From positions 1 to 33,574 of the forward strand of contig JACPDY010000113.1 of NCBI GenBank assembly GCA_016183775.1: a DNA stretch of 33,574 nucleotides, in the 5' to 3' direction. The translations under genes were made by a program, and so were the position numbers. Position 1 is the stretch's first letter. Every line of letters starts with the position of its first letter. The DNA is from Bacteroidota bacterium (lineage in GTDB: Bacteria; Bacteroidota; Bacteroidia; JABDFU01). The notes beneath the pieces were generated by a model. That model was given only the letters and a program-made list of their open reading frames with translations. It searched no databases and was not told the origin of the DNA. Of the stretch, positions 8,325-16,294 are shown in pieces.

Positions 8325-8957
8325 ATGACAAGCAGTGATAAAATACGTTATGTTGCTTTGGGTGATTCCTACACAATTGGCGAGGGCGCTGAGAAACATG
8401 AAGCATGGCCTGTTTTGCTTACCAAACATTTGCAGGAAACGGGTGTTAGAATCGAACTGATCGCCAACCCTTCCGTTACAGGTTGGACCACACAAGATCT
8501 TATTGATAAAGAATTGCCGGTTTTTAATTCATCGAATCCGACATTTGCAACTCTGTTAATAGGAGTAAACGACTGGGTACAAAAAGTGGAGATAGAAAAA
8601 TTTCATTCTAACCTTAATTATATTATTGACAAGGTACTTGAAAAATTGCCAAACAAAAGGAACCTGGTTTTAATTACAATCCCTGACTTTAGCGCTACTC
8701 TCAATGGCGGCAAATACGGACATGGGAGAGATATTACTGAAGGTATTAAAGAGTTTAATACTATTATTACAAGTGAGGCAAACAAACGTGGATTAAAAGT
8801 GGTTGATATTTTCCCCACCACTCAGCAAATGAAAAACAAATCCGATCATGTGGCTGCGGATGGATTACATCCATCGGCAAAAGAATACGCCGTGTGGGAA
8901 ACATTGATATTTCAGGAGGTGGCCCCTCTCCTACTCTCCCCGCAGGGGAGAGAGTAA
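8325..8957 (+). CDS. SGNH/GDSL-family hydrolase
   Basis: A 210-residue lipase/esterase-like hydrolase. Block I is YVALGDSYTIGEGAEKH near the N-terminus, with the nucleophilic Ser in GDSY. Block III is LLIGVNDWVQ, with the oxyanion-hole Asn. The catalytic Asp-x-x-His is in VAADGLHPSAKEYA near the C-terminus. No signal peptide is seen from the ATG at 8325, so a cytoplasmic location is likely. That start is favoured because the longer TTG version would begin inside a promoter element. The final residues (PLLLSPQGRE) are encoded by a GC-rich hairpin and look unlike the family, so the natural 3' end may have been altered by a repeat insertion. The substrate cannot be told; such proteins remove acyl or acetyl groups from lipids or carbohydrates. 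Confidence 0.88.
   Translation: MTSSDKIRYVALGDSYTIGEGAEKHEAWPVLLTKHLQETGVRIELIANPSVTGWTTQDLIDKELPVFNSSNPTFATLLIGVNDWVQKVEIEKFHSNLNYIIDKVLEKLPNKRNLVLITIPDFSATLNGGKYGHGRDITEGIKEFNTIITSEANKRGLKVVDIFPTTQQMKNKSDHVAADGLHPSAKEYAVWETLIFQEVAPLLLSPQGRE
8934..8952. repeat. Perfect hairpin at the 3' end of the hydrolase gene
   Basis: CTCTCCCC (8934-8941) and GGGGAGAG (8945-8952) form an 8-bp perfect stem with a GCA loop, inside the last codons of the hydrolase gene. A few A residues follow but no T-run on the plus strand, so it is more like a dispersed repeat that supplied a new stop codon than a normal terminator. Confidence 0.5.
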
Positions 8958-8971
8958 AAAACGATACCCAA

Positions 8972-9460
8972 GTGGACTTAGAAAAATTTAAAAGTGAAGC
9001 AAAACGTGCGCAAAGCGCGATAAAAACCCTTTTTACCAGGATCAAAAGGATGCGTCCGAATGACCTGGATGATACGTTCCATGAATTGCACGATGAAGCC
9101 TTTGAACAAATTAACTGTCTTACCTGTGCCAACTGCTGCAAAACAACCAGCCCCATTTTTTACCAAAAGGATATTGAACGTTTGGCCAAACACCTTCGCC
9201 TCCGTCCTTCTGATGTAATTGAAAAGTATTTACACATTGATGAGGACAATGATTATGTTTTAAATAGTACACCCTGCGCATTTTTGGGCGAAGACAACTA
9301 TTGCTCTGTATATGATGCGCGGCCAACTGCTTGCCGGGAATATCCACATACGGATCGTAAGAAGGTTTACCAGTTACTTGACCTGACTGCGAAGAACGCA
9401 CAGGTTTGCCCGGCTGTTTTTTATATTTTCAAGAAACTGGAGGATAGGTTTAAGAGTTAA
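8972..9460 (+). CDS. YkgJ-family cysteine-cluster protein
   Basis: A 162-residue protein of the YkgJ-type zinc- or iron-chelating cysteine-cluster family (CxxCxxCC). The signature is INCLTCANCCKTTSPIF near residues 48-64, followed by TPCAFLGEDNYCSVYDARPTACREYPH and a last Cys in AQVCPAVFYIF. The eight cysteines are all spaced as in the family and should bind a metal or an Fe-S cluster; the biochemical role is not known. The frame is open upstream to a GTG at 8894, which would overlap the hydrolase and begin with low-complexity residues read through the 8934-8952 hairpin. I prefer the GTG at 8972, which gives VDLEKFKSEAKRAQ and avoids the repeat. Probably cotranscribed with the hydrolase, 14 bases upstream. 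The start is the least certain part. Confidence 0.85.
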   Translation: MDLEKFKSEAKRAQSAIKTLFTRIKRMRPNDLDDTFHELHDEAFEQINCLTCANCCKTTSPIFYQKDIERLAKHLRLRPSDVIEKYLHIDEDNDYVLNSTPCAFLGEDNYCSVYDARPTACREYPHTDRKKVYQLLDLTAKNAQVCPAVFYIFKKLEDRFKS

Positions 9461-9538
9461 ACATTGTATTTGGAAAACCTGATCACATGAAATAGCCATA
9501 AACCTTTTGGCATACCAACCGAAATGAATATGGCAGGG

Positions 9539-9559
9539 CAAACTGCCGGTGGCAGTTTG
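9539..9559. terminator. Hairpin between convergent operons
   Basis: CAAACTGCC (9539-9547) and GGCAGTTTG (9551-9559) make a perfect 9-bp stem with a GGT loop. It lies in the gap between two operons that converge, the YkgJ-type gene (plus) and the efflux operon (minus), so it could stop transcripts from both sides. ACCAACCG and CGGTAGGT just outside extend the symmetry imperfectly. Confidence 0.6.
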
Positions 9560-9626
9560 AGCCGGTAGGTGTGAAAGCCATCTGACAATTAATAATTTAC
9601 AAAAATATATACAGATGAAACAAATC

Positions 9627-10763
9627 TTACTCCTCCGATTTGTTTTTCAACTCCATAAGTAATGAATAGGCGCCTTTTGCAACAAACTGAATACCGGATA
9701 GGTCTTTTCCGTCAACAGAAATTATCTCTACAAAACTATTCTCTGAAGCCCCCCTTTTTATTTCAAGCAATTCAAATGTATTGTTCCCCTTAGCAACAAA
9801 AACAAAATCCTTTCCTTCATGACTAACAATAGCGTCGTCATTTATTGAAGCCACATTACTGCTTTTAAGCTCAAGTTCCGCGTTCATATACATACCCGGG
9901 AACAGGGTTTTATCGTAATTTTCAAAATGGCAATGCACTTCAGCGCTTCTGTCTGCCGAAAGATCCTGGCTGATCAGGATTATTTCGCAATGATATTTTT
10001 TTTCGGGTTGATTGTTGTTAAAGGCCAAAAGTTTTTGTCCAATCGAAAGTTTATCGAGATCTTTCTCAAACACTTTTAAATTCAAATGTATGTCCAACGG
10101 ATTTATAAGCTCAAAAAGTATGTCGGATGGATTGACATATTTACCAATATTCACATTTACTTTAGATACATAACCATCAATGGTGGAATATACATTTATG
10201 CTGCGCGATAAATTGGACTCATTGAGTGATTCAGGATTAATATTTATGAGTCTTAGCTTTTCTGCCAAAGCGCTTACTTCAATTTTACGACTTGTATAAT
10301 CCATTTCAGCTTGTTGAAAAACTTTATCGCTGCTTGCTTTACTCAGGTTCAACTCCTTTTGGCGGTGGTATTCATTTTCAGTAAACGTCAGTTTTGACCT
10401 GGCCGTTAAATATTCCTGCTGTAACTGAATGTATTGCTGATCTTCCATTGTAGCAATAACCTCACCCCTTTTAATATGCATCCCGGGCAACAATTGAGTT
10501 GATCTCAGGAAGCCTCCGAATGGGGTGCTCACAGAAACCATATTTTGCGGGGGAACATCTATCTTTCCGTTAAGCTTCAATATTGTTGAAAGGCTCCGTC
10601 GCTCCAATTTACCCACTTCGATCCCCGCACTTTTATGCTGCGCTTCGGTAAGCACAACAACCCGCTCATCTACTGCGGCATTTGATCCGGTTCCAGGATC
10701 TTTTTCCCCTCCGCAAGAGGATAATACAAGAAGACCGGTGATAATCATTAATATGTGCTTCAT
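9627..10763 (-). CDS. czcB: RND efflux periplasmic adaptor lipoprotein
   Basis: A 378-residue membrane-fusion protein that joins the inner-membrane pump to the outer-membrane channel. It starts with a lipoprotein signal, MKHILMIITGLLVLSSC, with the lipid-accepting Cys at residue 17. Then come a beta-barrel/lipoyl half (GKIDVPPQNMVSVSTPFGGF, LLPGMHIKRGEVIATMEDQQY), an alpha-hairpin (residues about 115-175, with QLQQEYLTARSKL), the second lipoyl half (YSTIDGYVSKVNVNIGKYV), and a C-terminal beta domain with LFPGMYMNAELEL. I see no extra His-rich metal-binding N-terminus. Only 7 bases separate it from the end of the pump gene upstream, so they are cotranscribed. By analogy with CzcB it would serve divalent heavy-metal export. 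Confidence 0.88.
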   Translation of the reverse strand: MKHILMIITGLLVLSSCGGEKDPGTGSNAAVDERVVVLTEAQHKSAGIEVGKLERRSLSTILKLNGKIDVPPQNMVSVSTPFGGFLRSTQLLPGMHIKRGEVIATMEDQQYIQLQQEYLTARSKLTFTENEYHRQKELNLSKASSDKVFQQAEMDYTSRKIEVSALAEKLRLININPESLNESNLSRSINVYSTIDGYVSKVNVNIGKYVNPSDILFELINPLDIHLNLKVFEKDLDKLSIGQKLLAFNNNQPEKKYHCEIILISQDLSADRSAEVHCHFENYDKTLFPGMYMNAELELKSSNVASINDDAIVSHEGKDFVFVAKGNNTFELLEIKRGASENSFVEIISVDGKDLSGIQFVAKGAYSLLMELKNKSEE

Positions 10764-10770
10764 TTTAATA

Positions 10771-13700
10771 TTATTTTGTCGTTAAATAATTGATCTGAAT
10801 TATAGATTCATTGAGACTATTAACCGCATCGAGGTAACCTGACCGTATACTGATAGCCTGGTTAGTTAACATTACCCACTCCAGGTAATTTATCTCTCCA
10901 TTTGCAAATTGTTTATTCGCTGTATCAAAAATTAAAGTCGAATTTTTAAGACCGGTTGTTTCATAATAATTTACCGCCGTTAAATTTGTCCGGTATTGAT
11001 CAACGGCCGACCTGTATTGAGCCTGCAAGGCATTTAACTCCTGCAAATAAGTATTGTCAGCTATGCTCCTGCTGATCTTTGAAGCATTAAGCCTCGCCCT
11101 TTGCGCGCCAAAAAACAGGGGAATACCAACACCAACCTGCATGGCCTGGAATCGTGAAGAAGAATTGTAAATTACATTATCCGCTCCTGTGCCTTTCATA
11201 CTCATGTTATAATATCCAACATTTAAGTCGGGTAAAAATTTCGACCTTTCCAGCTTCTGATTTATCAATGATACTTTCTTCTGCTGTTCAATTATTTTGA
11301 GAAAGGGATGCTGCATAACCAGGGTGCTATCCAGACTTACAACCATATTTAACTTAACATCGGGTTCCGTCGGCACAAGGCGGACAGTAGTATTCAGCAA
11401 CAACGTGAATTGAAGCTGAACTATTTCCAGGTCGTGACGTAGCTGCTTAAGCTGTACAGCGATAGCTCCACGCTGGGTTTCCGCCGTTGCCTTTTCAAGT
11501 ATATTGCTTTCTCCTTTTGAAAAACGCAAATTCGCCTTTTCAAGGAATACACTATAAATGCTGTCATTTTTCAAAAGCAACTTTTCCTTTTCTTTCAAAT
11601 AAAGAAATGTATAGAAAATCCTGCGCACCGATCTTCTTGTATCTTCCTCTTTAAGAGAAATATTCAACACAGCTGTATTCCAATCTTCAGTTAACAGATT
11701 TTTTTGATTGATATAAACCGCAGGAAAGTTAAATGATTGTGAAACACCCAACCTGTTATCATTGTAAGAACTGTTCAGCTGGCCGTATTCGCCGATTACA
11801 TTCGTCTGCGGAATTGCAGCAGCCGATTTGATCAGCTTTTGCTGGTATTCTGACCGCAGCCTTTCATTTTTCACATTCAGATTGTTTTTAAGCGCAGTAT
11901 CTATTGCCGACTTCAGATTGATCGGGGTCTGAGCTAAAGACGTATATCCAGGCAAGCAAATTAACAGCAATGAAACAACAGCTGCACCCGGCTTTGCTTT
12001 TATTTTAAATCCCTTTTCAAACAAAATATATAAAACGGGTAAAACAAAAAGAGTTAAAAAGGTGGCGAGCACCAGTCCGCCAATAACTACTGTAGCCAAA
12101 GGGCGCTGAACCTCCGCGCCCGCGCCATTGCTTATGGCCATAGGTAGAAAACCCAAAGATGCCACCAACGCAGTCATCAACACAGGCCGTAAACGAACCT
12201 TTGTTCCAGTTAAAACAATGCGGCGCAGGTTAACATAGCCTTCCGATTTTAACCGGTTAAATTCGGCGATCAACACAATTCCATTTAACACAGCAACGCC
12301 AAACAAAGCTATAAACCCTACACCTGCACTGATACTAAATGGAAGGCCTCTCAATGCGAGGAAGAAAACACCACCGATAGCTGACAGTGGTATTGCGGAA
12401 TAGATCAACAAACCCTGTTTAACAGAATTGAAAGCGAAAAACAAAAGCAGGAAAATAAGAACAAGTGAAACCGGAACAGCGATCAGCAATCGCTGTCGGG
12501 CGGCATTAAGATTTTCAAAAGCCCCGCCATACGTCAGATAATACCCGGAAGGGAACCTGATCTGCCGGTCAACCTTTTGCTGCAATTCGGTTACAATACT
12601 TTGTACATCACGCCCTCTTACATTAAAACCGATTATGATGCGGCGCTTTGCATCTTCACGCTGTATCTGGTTAGGACCATTCCGGATCTCTGTTTTTGCC
12701 AATTGATATAAAGGAATTTGAACGCCATTTGGCGCAGGTATTAAAAGGTTCCTCACATCTTCCAGGTCTTTCCTCCTGTCCGTATTCAATCGCACCACAA
12801 TGTCAAAACGCTTTTCTCCGTCAAACAAAAGGCCTGTACTTTGTCCGGCGAAAGCTGTATTTATTACCCTGTTCACATCGGCAATTGTCAAATGATATTG
12901 TGCGATCGCAGCCCTGTTATATTCAACTATCACCTGGGGCATTCCCGTTACAGATTCAACATACAGGTTTTTCGCTCCTTCAACAGTATTGATCAGACCA
13001 CCTAATTTTTGTGCATACAATGCAAGTGTGTCCAGGTTCTCTCCGAAAATCTTACAAACCACATCCTGCCGTGCTCCGGTCATTAATTCATTAAACCGCA
13101 TTTGTACCGGAAATTGAAAACTCGCAGTAATTCCCGGGATATCTTCCAACGCGCCACCCATCTTCTCAGCCAATTCATTGAATGTTTTAGCCGACTTCCA
13201 TTCACTTTTGTCTTTCAATATTACCATCATATCGCTTGCTTCCATGGGCATTGGGTCTGTTGGCACTTCACCGCTCCCGATCTTGGTAACCACTTTTTCC
13301 ACTTCCGGGAAGCGTGTTTTTAATATATGAGCGGCTTTCTGTGTATTTTCAATGGTGGTTTTCAAATTACTTCCGGTAAGTACCCTGGTATCAACCGCAA
13401 AGTCGCCTTCTTCCAAAGCAGGAATAAACTCACCGCCTAAAAAAGTAAGCGTAATTACAGCCGAAATGAATAGCGTAATTACTGTAGTTAAAACAACAAC
13501 AGGGCGACGCAACACTTTACTCAAAGCTTTTTGATAAATGCGTTCAATACTACTCATTAATCTATCCGATACATTAGGTTTGTGCTTTGTCTTTTTACTT
13601 AAAAACAACGCACTCATCATCGGAATATAAGTAAGCGAAAGCGTAAATGCTCCGAGCAACGCAAAAGCTACCGTTTGCGCCATTGGCCTGAACATTTTAC

Positions 13701-15120
13701 CCTCTATTCCCTGCAAAGCGAAAATAGGTAAGTAAACTACAAGTATGATCACCTGGCCGAACACAGCGCTGTTCATCATTTTACCCGCGGAATGATTGAC
13801 CTCCGCATCCATTTCCGTTTGATTCAATTGATCTTCACTTCTGAATTTAAATTTGTGTGCAACCTGGTGCATAACAGCCTCCACAATAATCACGGCTCCA
13901 TCCACGATCAAACCAAAATCGAGCGCTCCCAGGCTCATCAGGTTTCCGCTCACACCAAATACATTCATTAAAATAACCGCGAATAACATGGATAAAGGAA
14001 TCACTGATGCAACCAGTAATCCCGCCCTGAAATTTCCAAGAAACAACACCAGAACAAATACCACAATTAACGCCCCTTCCATCAAATTTTTCTCGACAGT
14101 GCCAATAGCATTGTTTACCATTTTGGTCCTGTCCAAAAAAGGCTCAAGCAAAACTCCTTCAGGCAACGTTTTTTGAATTTGAGAAATACGTTCCTTTACA
14201 TTTTTAATTACTTCACTGCTGTTTGCGCCCTTTAACATCATTACAATAGCGCCGGCCACCTCCCCTTCATCGTTATAGCACATTGCTCCGTAACGTGTGG
14301 CATAACCGATCTGCACATCGGCTACATCCCTTATAAATAATGGTGTGCCATTTGAAGTCGCTTTGATCGATATGTTTTTAATATCCTCCATATTTCCGAT
14401 CAACCCTTCACTTCTGATAAATAAAACTGTCGGTCCTTTTTCAATATATGCACCGCCTGTATTCTGATTATTTTTTTCCAACGCCGAAAAAATATCATTG
14501 ATAGTTATATTATACGACTGCAGCTTATTAGGGTCAACAGCGATCTCATATTGCTTTAGCTTGCCTCCGAAACTATTTACTTCGGCTACTCCTTTAACTC
14601 CCAACAATTGCCGGCGAATGATCCAATCCTGAATAGTCCTTAACTCGGTTTCATTGTATTTGTTTTCATAACCATCTTTTGCCCGTACAACATATTGATA
14701 GATCTCACCAAGCCCTGTTGACACCGGCCCGAGTTCGGGCGTTCCTATTCCGGGCGGAATTTGTGTCTGCACTTTTTGCAAACGCTCGGCAACCTGCTGC
14801 CGTGCCCAATAAATATCGGTTGCATCCTCAAAAACAATAGTCACCAACGACAAGCCAAAGCGGGAAAAACTCCTGATCTCTTTTAGACCTGAAATATTAT
14901 TGTTTGCCTGTTCTATCGGAAAAGTAATGAGTCGTTCAATATCAGTAGCGCCAAATGAAGGAACTACTGTTATTACCTGCACCTGGTTATCCGTAATGTC
15001 CGGCACAGCATCAATAGGCAGCTTTGTGGCTTCATAAACGCCAAACACAACAAGCGCAATTACAAAAAGCCCGACAATGAGTTTGTTTTGAATAGAAAAT
15101 CGGATGATCTTATTTAACAT
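10771..15120 (-). CDS. czcA: CzcA-type metal RND pump fused to TolC-like channel
   Basis: A 1449-residue fusion. Residues 1 to about 1035 are an RND proton-driven pump: TM1 near residues 13-30, conserved PDITDNQVQV, and a TM4 motif DFGLIVDGAVIIVE. The Asp, Asp and Glu at spacings 0, +6 and +13 match the HME1 (Zn/Co/Ni, CzcA) subclass rather than the Cu/Ag CusA type. Residues from about 1065 to 1449 are an outer-membrane factor of the TolC/CzcC kind, with the usual two alpha-helical repeats. Between them lies AAVVSLLLICLPGYTSLAQ, which looks like a leftover signal peptide. Fusions of this kind are known in Bacteroidota. How the C-terminal half reaches the outer membrane (cleavage or otherwise) cannot be read here. 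It sits 85 bases after the small His-rich gene and just before czcB. Confidence 0.92.
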   Translation of the reverse strand: MLNKIIRFSIQNKLIVGLFVIALVVFGVYEATKLPIDAVPDITDNQVQVITVVPSFGATDIERLITFPIEQANNNISGLKEIRSFSRFGLSLVTIVFEDATDIYWARQQVAERLQKVQTQIPPGIGTPELGPVSTGLGEIYQYVVRAKDGYENKYNETELRTIQDWIIRRQLLGVKGVAEVNSFGGKLKQYEIAVDPNKLQSYNITINDIFSALEKNNQNTGGAYIEKGPTVLFIRSEGLIGNMEDIKNISIKATSNGTPLFIRDVADVQIGYATRYGAMCYNDEGEVAGAIVMMLKGANSSEVIKNVKERISQIQKTLPEGVLLEPFLDRTKMVNNAIGTVEKNLMEGALIVVFVLVLFLGNFRAGLLVASVIPLSMLFAVILMNVFGVSGNLMSLGALDFGLIVDGAVIIVEAVMHQVAHKFKFRSEDQLNQTEMDAEVNHSAGKMMNSAVFGQVIILVVYLPIFALQGIEGKMFRPMAQTVAFALLGAFTLSLTYIPMMSALFLSKKTKHKPNVSDRLMSSIERIYQKALSKVLRRPVVVLTTVITLFISAVITLTFLGGEFIPALEEGDFAVDTRVLTGSNLKTTIENTQKAAHILKTRFPEVEKVVTKIGSGEVPTDPMPMEASDMMVILKDKSEWKSAKTFNELAEKMGGALEDIPGITASFQFPVQMRFNELMTGARQDVVCKIFGENLDTLALYAQKLGGLINTVEGAKNLYVESVTGMPQVIVEYNRAAIAQYHLTIADVNRVINTAFAGQSTGLLFDGEKRFDIVVRLNTDRRKDLEDVRNLLIPAPNGVQIPLYQLAKTEIRNGPNQIQREDAKRRIIIGFNVRGRDVQSIVTELQQKVDRQIRFPSGYYLTYGGAFENLNAARQRLLIAVPVSLVLIFLLLFFAFNSVKQGLLIYSAIPLSAIGGVFFLALRGLPFSISAGVGFIALFGVAVLNGIVLIAEFNRLKSEGYVNLRRIVLTGTKVRLRPVLMTALVASLGFLPMAISNGAGAEVQRPLATVVIGGLVLATFLTLFVLPVLYILFEKGFKIKAKPGAAVVSLLLICLPGYTSLAQTPINLKSAIDTALKNNLNVKNERLRSEYQQKLIKSAAAIPQTNVIGEYGQLNSSYNDNRLGVSQSFNFPAVYINQKNLLTEDWNTAVLNISLKEEDTRRSVRRIFYTFLYLKEKEKLLLKNDSIYSVFLEKANLRFSKGESNILEKATAETQRGAIAVQLKQLRHDLEIVQLQFTLLLNTTVRLVPTEPDVKLNMVVSLDSTLVMQHPFLKIIEQQKKVSLINQKLERSKFLPDLNVGYYNMSMKGTGADNVIYNSSSRFQAMQVGVGIPLFFGAQRARLNASKISRSIADNTYLQELNALQAQYRSAVDQYRTNLTAVNYYETTGLKNSTLIFDTANKQFANGEINYLEWVMLTNQAISIRSGYLDAVNSLNESIIQINYLTTK

Positions 15121-15205
15121 TCTGAATTAATTTTTACCCGGTAATGTGAATCAGGAAAACCCAAATACAATATATATCGGAGAAGTCCGAAAATCAAAAT
15201 TGAAA

Positions 15206-15592
15206 TTACGCAGATTTTGGCGGCTGCCAAATGGAGGAAAGATACGCGGTGGATAAAAATTGTTCAATATAAATTGACCAGGCTTTGTTGGGAGTGTATA
15301 TCAATTTTGTAGAGGGATTCTCGAAACCTGAAGGTATAAATGCCAGTGTACTTGCGTTAACACAACTCTCGTGCGATTTGAAAGGTAATTTCATGTCCTT
15401 CTCTCTGTCCCCATCATGATTGTCGCTTTGTGCGTAATGCATCGCCAAAAACTGCCAAAATGAGATATCATTATCTTTTCCCTTGTGCTCTGCAAAATGC
15501 TGTACCAGTATAGGCAATTTTGTTAACTGATTGAGCTCGGTAATCGAAACAAAATAAACAGATAATAATGCTATGATGAGAAACTTCTTCAT
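15206..15592 (-). CDS. Small exported protein ahead of the metal efflux pump
   Basis: A 128-residue protein with a probable N-terminal signal or anchor (KKFLIIALLSVYFVSIT), followed by a recurring Bacteroidota pattern: ELNQLTKLPILVQHFAEHK, then ISFWQFLAMHY, a His/Asp-rich stretch (HYAQSDNHDGDREKDM, about residues 52-67), DMKLPFKSHE, and an ending of SSIWQPPKSA. I do not know a named domain. It is the first gene of the operon with the CzcA fusion and CzcB-like adaptor, and similar small proteins often sit in front of such pumps in this phylum. The His and Asp residues suggest binding of a divalent metal in the periplasm, perhaps as a chaperone or sensor. This is inference. Confidence 0.65.
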   Translation of the reverse strand: MKKFLIIALLSVYFVSITELNQLTKLPILVQHFAEHKGKDNDISFWQFLAMHYAQSDNHDGDREKDMKLPFKSHESCVNASTLAFIPSGFENPSTKLIYTPNKAWSIYIEQFLSTAYLSSIWQPPKSA

Positions 15593-15597
15593 TGATA

Positions 15598-15605
15598 CAA
15601 ATATA
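15598..15605 (-). promoter_or_regulatory. Possible -7 element before the metal efflux operon
   Basis: The minus strand reads TATATTTG, an exact match to the -7 consensus TAnnTTTG, five bases before the ATG at 15592. No TTTG lies at the expected distance upstream. If used, it would give an almost leaderless mRNA. A second, weaker GATATTTG lies just upstream. Confidence 0.35.
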
Positions 15606-15670
15606 CCAAATATCGCAATTCAATGCCGTTCAATGAATTATGATTAATACCGAGATCATAGATGATTTTC

Positions 15671-15852
15671 TTAGAGACTGTTTAAATTTCATATAAAATA
15701 AATGTTATGTCGCCCCGATGGGGCTTCGAATCATTGGGTTTTAATTTTCTACCAAGATTTCGCTCCTAACGGAGCTATTAAAATCCTGTAGGGATGGAAT
15801 CTTGGTAGAAACATATAACATTTCAAATAGATAAATTTTAAACAGTTTCTTA
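15671..15852. repeat. MITE-like element with nested inverted repeats
   Basis: The two ends are imperfect inverted copies: TTAGAGACTGTTTAAA on the left at 15671-15686, and the reverse complement reading TTAAGAAACTGTTTAAA at the right end (about 15836-15852). Both continue inward to ATGTTAT. Inside, TTCTACCAAGATT (15747-15759) pairs perfectly with AATCTTGGTAGAA (15798-15810), enclosing a GCTCC-TAAC-GGAGC hairpin (15762-15775). A GCCCC-GAT-GGGGC hairpin lies at 15712-15724. It codes for nothing. It resembles the short, structured, non-autonomous repeats found in many copies in Bacteroidota genomes, and it lies at the edge of the scrap zone. Confidence 0.7.
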
Positions 15853-15983
15853 ATCTTATGCGTTAAATTTATTATGATTGAGTTTCAGGCTTAAGCCCGA
15901 TCAATAATACCTTTAAAAATTGTTAGTTTTGACTTTTGAGAAAAGATTAATAGAAATATTATGTCAGTTAAAAAAATCAGTAT

Positions 15984-16118
15984 ATGCCTTTTGTAAAAGT
16001 CTATATTCATTTTGTGTGGAGCACCAAAAACAGGACACCCTTTCTTTCGACAAAGAATGTAAGACAACAGGTTTGGCAGCACATAAGAGAAAATGCAAAG
16101 AAGAAAAATATTATATAG
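15984..16118 (+). pseudogene. Truncated IS200-like (Y1) transposase
   Basis: From ATG 15984 the frame reads 44 residues starting MPFVKVYIHFVWSTKNRT and including VRQQVWQHIRENAKKKN. This is the N-terminus of the Y1 (HUH) transposases of the IS200/REP-associated group, which open with a 'Y-x-H-F-V-W-S/A-x-K-x-R' pattern. The frame ends at a TAG. The next residues of the normal protein (YIDFI) appear one frame over at about 16112-16127, so a frameshift is present. The active-site HUH motif and catalytic Tyr are missing, because the sequence then runs into an unrelated antitoxin fragment. Non-functional. Confidence 0.7.
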
Positions 16119-16251
16119 ATTTCATTATTCTTACTTTGGAAGCAAGGGCATAGTATCGGAATTTCTCAACAAAAAACGCGGCTTATCTACCCGGGTTATA
16201 AAAGCGCTTCATAAAGGACTCGGCTTGCCGTATGAGGTGTTGCTTTCCTGA
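16093..16251 (+). pseudogene. 3' remnant of a HigA-like antitoxin gene
   Basis: The last ~40 codons of this frame read GSKGIVSEFLNKKRGLST, then RVIKALHKGLGLPYEVLLS and a TGA. This is the recognition helix and C-terminal end of the HTH domain found in HigA-type antitoxins of type II toxin-antitoxin systems. Nothing of the N-terminal half or of a HigB-like toxin precedes it. The frame instead overlaps the end of the Y1 transposase fragment, so a deletion or insertion joined the two remnants around 16118-16135. The ATG at 16093 is probably fortuitous. A short free-standing HTH peptide cannot be excluded, but I expect no function. Confidence 0.6.
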
Positions 16252-16272
16252 GTTTTATCTTTTAGTATTACA

Positions 16273-16294
16273 GGTCGAGACGAATGTCCCGACC
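16273..16294. repeat. REP-like hairpin
   Basis: GGTCG (16273-16277) pairs with CGACC (16290-16294). Inside, after one mismatch, GAC (16279-16281) pairs with GTC (16286-16288) around a GAAT tetraloop. Y1 transposases of the kind broken at 15984 are known to act on short imperfect palindromes of this form, so it may be a relic of the same element. Confidence 0.45.

Noticed and set aside
8894-8971. GTG start at 8894 for the YkgJ-type protein
   Set aside because: Would overlap the hydrolase and read through the 8934-8952 hairpin; the added residues look non-natural.
12696-14176. Several plus-strand frames inside the pump gene
   Set aside because: They are shadows of czcA on the opposite strand, without motifs.
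10771-15120. The 1449-residue pump as two genes joined by a sequencing error
   Set aside because: The frame is continuous through the join with no stop, and such fusions are known in Bacteroidota, so a real fusion is more likely.
15920-16153. Open frame of 77 residues on the plus strand
   Set aside because: Another frame of the same DNA gives a clear Y1 transposase N-terminus, which fits better.
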